From positions 1-24,557 of the IMG/VR virus record IMGVR_UViG_3300047273_000056: 24,557 nt of DNA. One strand, written 5' to 3'. Within the stretch, counting starts at the first letter, position 1. Every line of letters starts with the position of its first letter. This DNA is from a virus. This document shows positions 23,201 through 24,557 of the stretch, piece after piece. The notes below the pieces were generated by a model. That model worked only from the letters and a program-made list of their open reading frames with translations, searched no databases and had not been told where the DNA came from. Made by a program: the position numbers and the translations under genes.

Positions 23201-24557
23201 CGACAGGATGTGCAAGCTGCCATCAATGCTGAAGCTGCTGCGGTGCGCCAGGTTGAGGTAGCCAATACTCCTACAGGCCAGGCCAACATGCCCCTGGTCA
23301 CTCAGTTTAAAGACAAGGCTACAGATGCCCTTACAAGGCTTGCTGTTATGAGACTTCCGGGATCTAAAGACATCCCTGAAATTATCAGCACCTTGACAAC
23401 AAGGAGCAACAGCATCGCTAAGAATGTTACTTCCCTTCTTAATGTGCTAGAGGGCGGCAAAGGAACTGTCGATTATGTCTATGCTGCTGATGCGGCTGCA
23501 GGATACTCTAAGTCTATTGACTTGATGATCCAAGCTCAGAACAAGGCAGAAGCTGCCGCTCTTAAGGCTGGCAATAAAGACAAGGCTAAGCTTGCCGTTG
23601 ATGTCCGCACTCAGCTTGAGGTGCTTAAGAACACAGTAGACGGCATTCAGGAGTATGCCCAGGACCTTGCAGATACTGCTCCGGCAAGACAGGTTGCTGC
23701 TTCTGGCATTGATCTTAATGATCCTAAGGTTGTCGAATGGAGAAAGAAAAACGGCGTTACTAATAACAAGGATGGTGATTGGATTGAACAACCCTCCAAG
23801 GAAGTCATGAAATTAATTGATGGCCCTTTTGAGCATCTTGCTCAAAGCATTGATTCTGCAAAGATTGATGGCTATGGTCCTGAGGCCTATCAGGATGAAG
23901 CAAACGCAGCAAGGGCTGCTTTAAAGAAAGCTATGGACAAAGGACTCACTGCTAAGGAGTTCTATGCATTATACGACCTGGGCAAGGGCTCTAATAGAAC
24001 AGCCCTACTTAAGGAGATCGAACCTGTAATTGGAAAAGCTTTCCCTAAAGAAGGCCTTTCTAATGTTCTTGTTCCGGTAGAAGATACAATTAAGAATTTT
24101 GGAGGCAGCAAGCCTAAGCCTAAGAAGCCTGTAGCTGAAACAACAGAGCCTGCTGCTACTGCCGAAGCTGCACCGGCTCCTACTACTGAAGCTACAACCT
24201 CATGGCAAAATAGAACTGATGGAGAAGGAAGAAAGTTGGGCGTAAGCACTGCCGACAAAGATGGGTTAATTACTTTTCGCACAAAGGGAGAAGGAACTGT
24301 TCATGTGGTTGCGCGAGCCATATACAATGCTGATGGATCCATATATACATATTTGGAGATTGGTACAGCAAAGACTCTTGAGAAAGCTCAAGCTATTTAC
24401 GCTAAATCATTAAAGGACGGCCCTCTTCCTACTGCCGGATCTGCAGCTAGGCAGGCTGATGCCCCTGAGACTACTCCTACAGGCAAACCTAAGTTGGATG
24501 AAAAGGCAATAATTAAGAAGCTTAGAGAGTTTGCTAAAGAGTTTGATAATATAGAAG
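17201..24557 (+). CDS. Giant virion-type protein, at least 2452 residues, incomplete at window end
   Basis: One frame stays open for 7357 bases from ATG 17201, fused to the previous stop (TAATG), to the window edge; I read all of it and found no stop. The N-terminal 100 residues are polar. Helical regions follow, with hydrophobic stretches near 738-756 (KVAFGAALGINLADTIFA), 768-787 and 881-900 that could touch or cross a membrane. A zincin-like segment has HEAAE at 1153-1157 after a YMNVDRLTTKAMW strand/helix, and EIFANY at 1272-1277. Long coiled-coil-like Ala/Glu/Arg/Lys parts lie at about 1860-2100. A Pro/Ala/Thr/Lys linker (about 2304-2330) precedes a small domain. No RNA polymerase motif was seen. 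A large polyvalent, head-stored ejected protein is the likeliest role; function is unproven. Confidence 0.85.
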   Translation, partial: MDSDPSQTTKPLQKPLELPRDFALSEAEQYAKKVAAGEIKPSKEDLRGFLPQKNLYGGAGGSTRASEAKGDATDKAKKEIDKDKLTLSALVPREPKETALIENRGYEAAVKQQGDDLAMASAALVATINTDSMFFRGMKLHQKILAGERPFEIEKESGLLTEKAKMDVADYEYFYDHPNRQITLLHGAAEVLGMVGSEVGHTFQHLIGDGTPILNPYYKDKPNWVELQEEAKSFVMQGVTLKIGVDELKAGRASKDNAIAVAEMSGREVREVHAERSRYIELYKRYVNPPEVKGKDGKVFRAQPLFRDPSFWESAGNKTMGSVEAGTRVLKGWYNLAADASKDPLSWHGAADDKLRHLALEHEYQFVKDDPSKQDEARKLLAQIKDSKSIRAARINTAADDIASMNKWASGEYMVWAPHKGSSFEVDPAHSPGIMPDPNIWSPGQTWMDPMMIYGLGSGAFRAMKAASAAEASMLSRYAAIAKLASVESFALDVATIAKGLAGMDDFMKATGLEAAADAGMDATKLSQEQLIEMGLRRILENPMALDPSKFTTKLIDDVLNSFPKPAAVAMTEEQWQLLSGTDKLRNLDPPASFAGVPEGPQVWASMSVEQRMQVIMGEKTSEVYKLARQRQVAAMASAQADASRAAAETADTNSNAGVVRRTAGKFTSIFGEWVLGGRELGRGFWRDLSLAGLLNGSADIVEGALRGSVSATLGKGAGQKVEEFLRDQSQARFVFRAKVAFGAALGINLADTIFADNQTWLKYPKYMINVLGFVAGARVLGYNSQSIGKFVKVWGDEIARGDPTLWRGYAAKIAKNPEAYGFDPTEVMGPKGIANFVANFGIEGGLRFGKRALYDFGVKGGGVAELMVYGKDRDSKGQGLAIGTVFSAVGYYMALGVNKGLGRTRLNAMRSDAFNRMGMTMEGDPTNMMMFIKAHDTALKAGFEEDFLGFVLGVDNSTKAKIRFIDGKSANMLRFAYDYGMVNQSESIRKMVALGFRTPEDIIGAKLKQEEFAKIATELRNKMTEESRVLTLDFEAQRDVARQLTDRLKDPRLTTEEKMDIGTQKMMVQAKIKQLQIRKNEIAQSLKIGDNLTFIRANGIDPATVNARVRAGVNEITGNPLITFKGLTIETTKDGPIVYMNVDRLTTKAMWHEAAEAVLLAGGIETVVKDATIKLFGNMGKNPGTMKENKRVVDEALKAGKAVDTYEFFTTELVHQATKDGVLNPALIADMIRAHAKSANLDGAWEANAFSAVREYLTTGDQTAISSLTREIFANYVGLHLEQTTTLAGTPNKLALFENGSWGMTLYGFSERILNTMRGDTSLALEGHSQLSANASAAPGTQTGIRSFFTDPATGKRITITALERLSREAIKRSGKGGLDAEGRALVDLRKLKPEERRAWVTANNVSHWVDESGNLRDPKEIVRIEAGMMNQSIVELERVRSDNPNIVRGVKRVEKNKNGETHTITGNLSAPEIMVMLNNPDVPENIKKTLLAYSKAVFRSDGQIGLIQGMYSGESKETVYTPQSTPSLREWGSPLLAPEHRALLPLSLTVAWETDNAGAIIAARVNVNGLDWKKGIEPRVRIAAGSDLAKANNLTMSELYGYMQDYITNLNKGTNNKLGTENAIPSAELFDPTGNNPTRGENIRDLMHFIFDFQKKKGDAYINQPADWGELGLRGPTHPYTTFSANRWTGAEADADGRFIRVNDAAYKLSQGNFMGAADDNVPPRKLNRADVGEQSAEAEAEAVRRAGGPETTIDPPIEKGKVVDPTSSIESNPAIALEQISDVYSLEGKAIPKVIMNWIKAYEGDLINRPPKTTEEYVRRLYEIAYEKSNRSVGPTFRKSEKERAQYALPVLSELYENVKALANKKRDQVDAEKRGIVQANAEATNAEALAIEAARDVNTNAARQGDAAKNVPTPMSNAARKDLEMANDQISMWREIVDQGLKDEAGGVEVSLSAAELPYNQKQLRKYLDLAYSIKENFDPGFDVATYFPDYKKPDLRQDVQAAINAEAAAVRQVEVANTPTGQANMPLVTQFKDKATDALTRLAVMRLPGSKDIPEIISTLTTRSNSIAKNVTSLLNVLEGGKGTVDYVYAADAAAGYSKSIDLMIQAQNKAEAAALKAGNKDKAKLAVDVRTQLEVLKNTVDGIQEYAQDLADTAPARQVAASGIDLNDPKVVEWRKKNGVTNNKDGDWIEQPSKEVMKLIDGPFEHLAQSIDSAKIDGYGPEAYQDEANAARAALKKAMDKGLTAKEFYALYDLGKGSNRTALLKEIEPVIGKAFPKEGLSNVLVPVEDTIKNFGGSKPKPKKPVAETTEPAATAEAAPAPTTEATTSWQNRTDGEGRKLGVSTADKDGLITFRTKGEGTVHVVARAIYNADGSIYTYLEIGTAKTLEKAQAIYAKSLKDGPLPTAGSAARQADAPETTPTGKPKLDEKAIIKKLREFAKEFDNIE

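Noticed and set aside
17201-24557. Giant protein as an N4- or crAss-like virion RNA polymerase
   Set aside because: I saw no DFDxD-type or T7-like polymerase motifs in the 2452 residues read; they could still lie beyond the window edge.
1-24557. tRNA genes, CRISPR arrays, insertion sequences, integration sites
   Set aside because: I looked for cloverleaf-like segments, regularly spaced repeats, transposase genes and terminal inverted repeats and saw none.

Overview
The window is the packaging and virion-structure module of a tailed double-stranded DNA phage with a short-tailed (podovirus-like) plan, or a prophage/environmental contig of one. Every gene I can support is on the + strand, they are packed end to end, and their order is that of a virion assembly module: small DNA-binding genes, large terminase, portal, scaffold, major capsid protein, head-tail adaptor, small decoration or fibre proteins, tail nozzle (beta-propeller type), tail fibre, two internal virion (ejection) proteins, then a giant virion protein still open at the window edge. 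The capsid protein resembles the SU10-type (DUF5309) HK97-fold family. I see no integrase, replication, lysis or host genes, no rRNA or tRNA and no CRISPR array. The largest non-coding gap is 132 bases (6419-6550), so no stretch over 300 bases lacks a gene.

Layout. 19-709: two small genes, the first with a possible helix-turn-helix. 752-1939: Pro/Gln-rich unknown protein with a repeated SYMGDP motif. 1942-2223: three micro-genes, two overlapping in different frames. 2260-3834: large terminase (TerL). 3794-4021: MerR/excisionase-like DNA-binding protein overlapping both neighbours. 4005-6176: portal. 6173-6418: small conserved-looking protein. 6419-6550: the one real regulatory gap, with a TTGACA/TATATA promoter and a direct repeat phased by 10 bp. 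6551-7534: scaffold. 7561-8616: major capsid protein. 8617-9749: small protein and adaptor. 9751-11171: small beta-rich, repeat-fibre and membrane micro-proteins. 11171-13974: tail nozzle and tail fibre. 13978-17201: two ejection-type proteins. 17201-24557: giant protein of at least 2452 residues, incomplete.

How the parts work together (from knowledge of the families). TerL and portal package DNA into a shell built by scaffold and capsid protein. The adaptor and beta-propeller protein close the portal vertex and form the short tail, the fibre binds the host, and the proteins after the fibre are probably stored in the head or tail and expelled ahead of the DNA.

The host cannot be named. No start codon has a clear Shine-Dalgarno sequence, and many starts are fused to the preceding stop (TAATG, ATGA, TTGA). 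That argues for a host that does not depend on anti-Shine-Dalgarno pairing, as in Bacteroidota. The one good promoter is a classical sigma-70 type, which does not fit the usual Bacteroidota consensus, so the host question stays open. The most unusual items are the giant open protein with a zincin-like HEAAE motif, the nested basic/acidic micro-genes before TerL, the phased repeat over the scaffold/capsid promoter, and the Shine-Dalgarno-free translational coupling.
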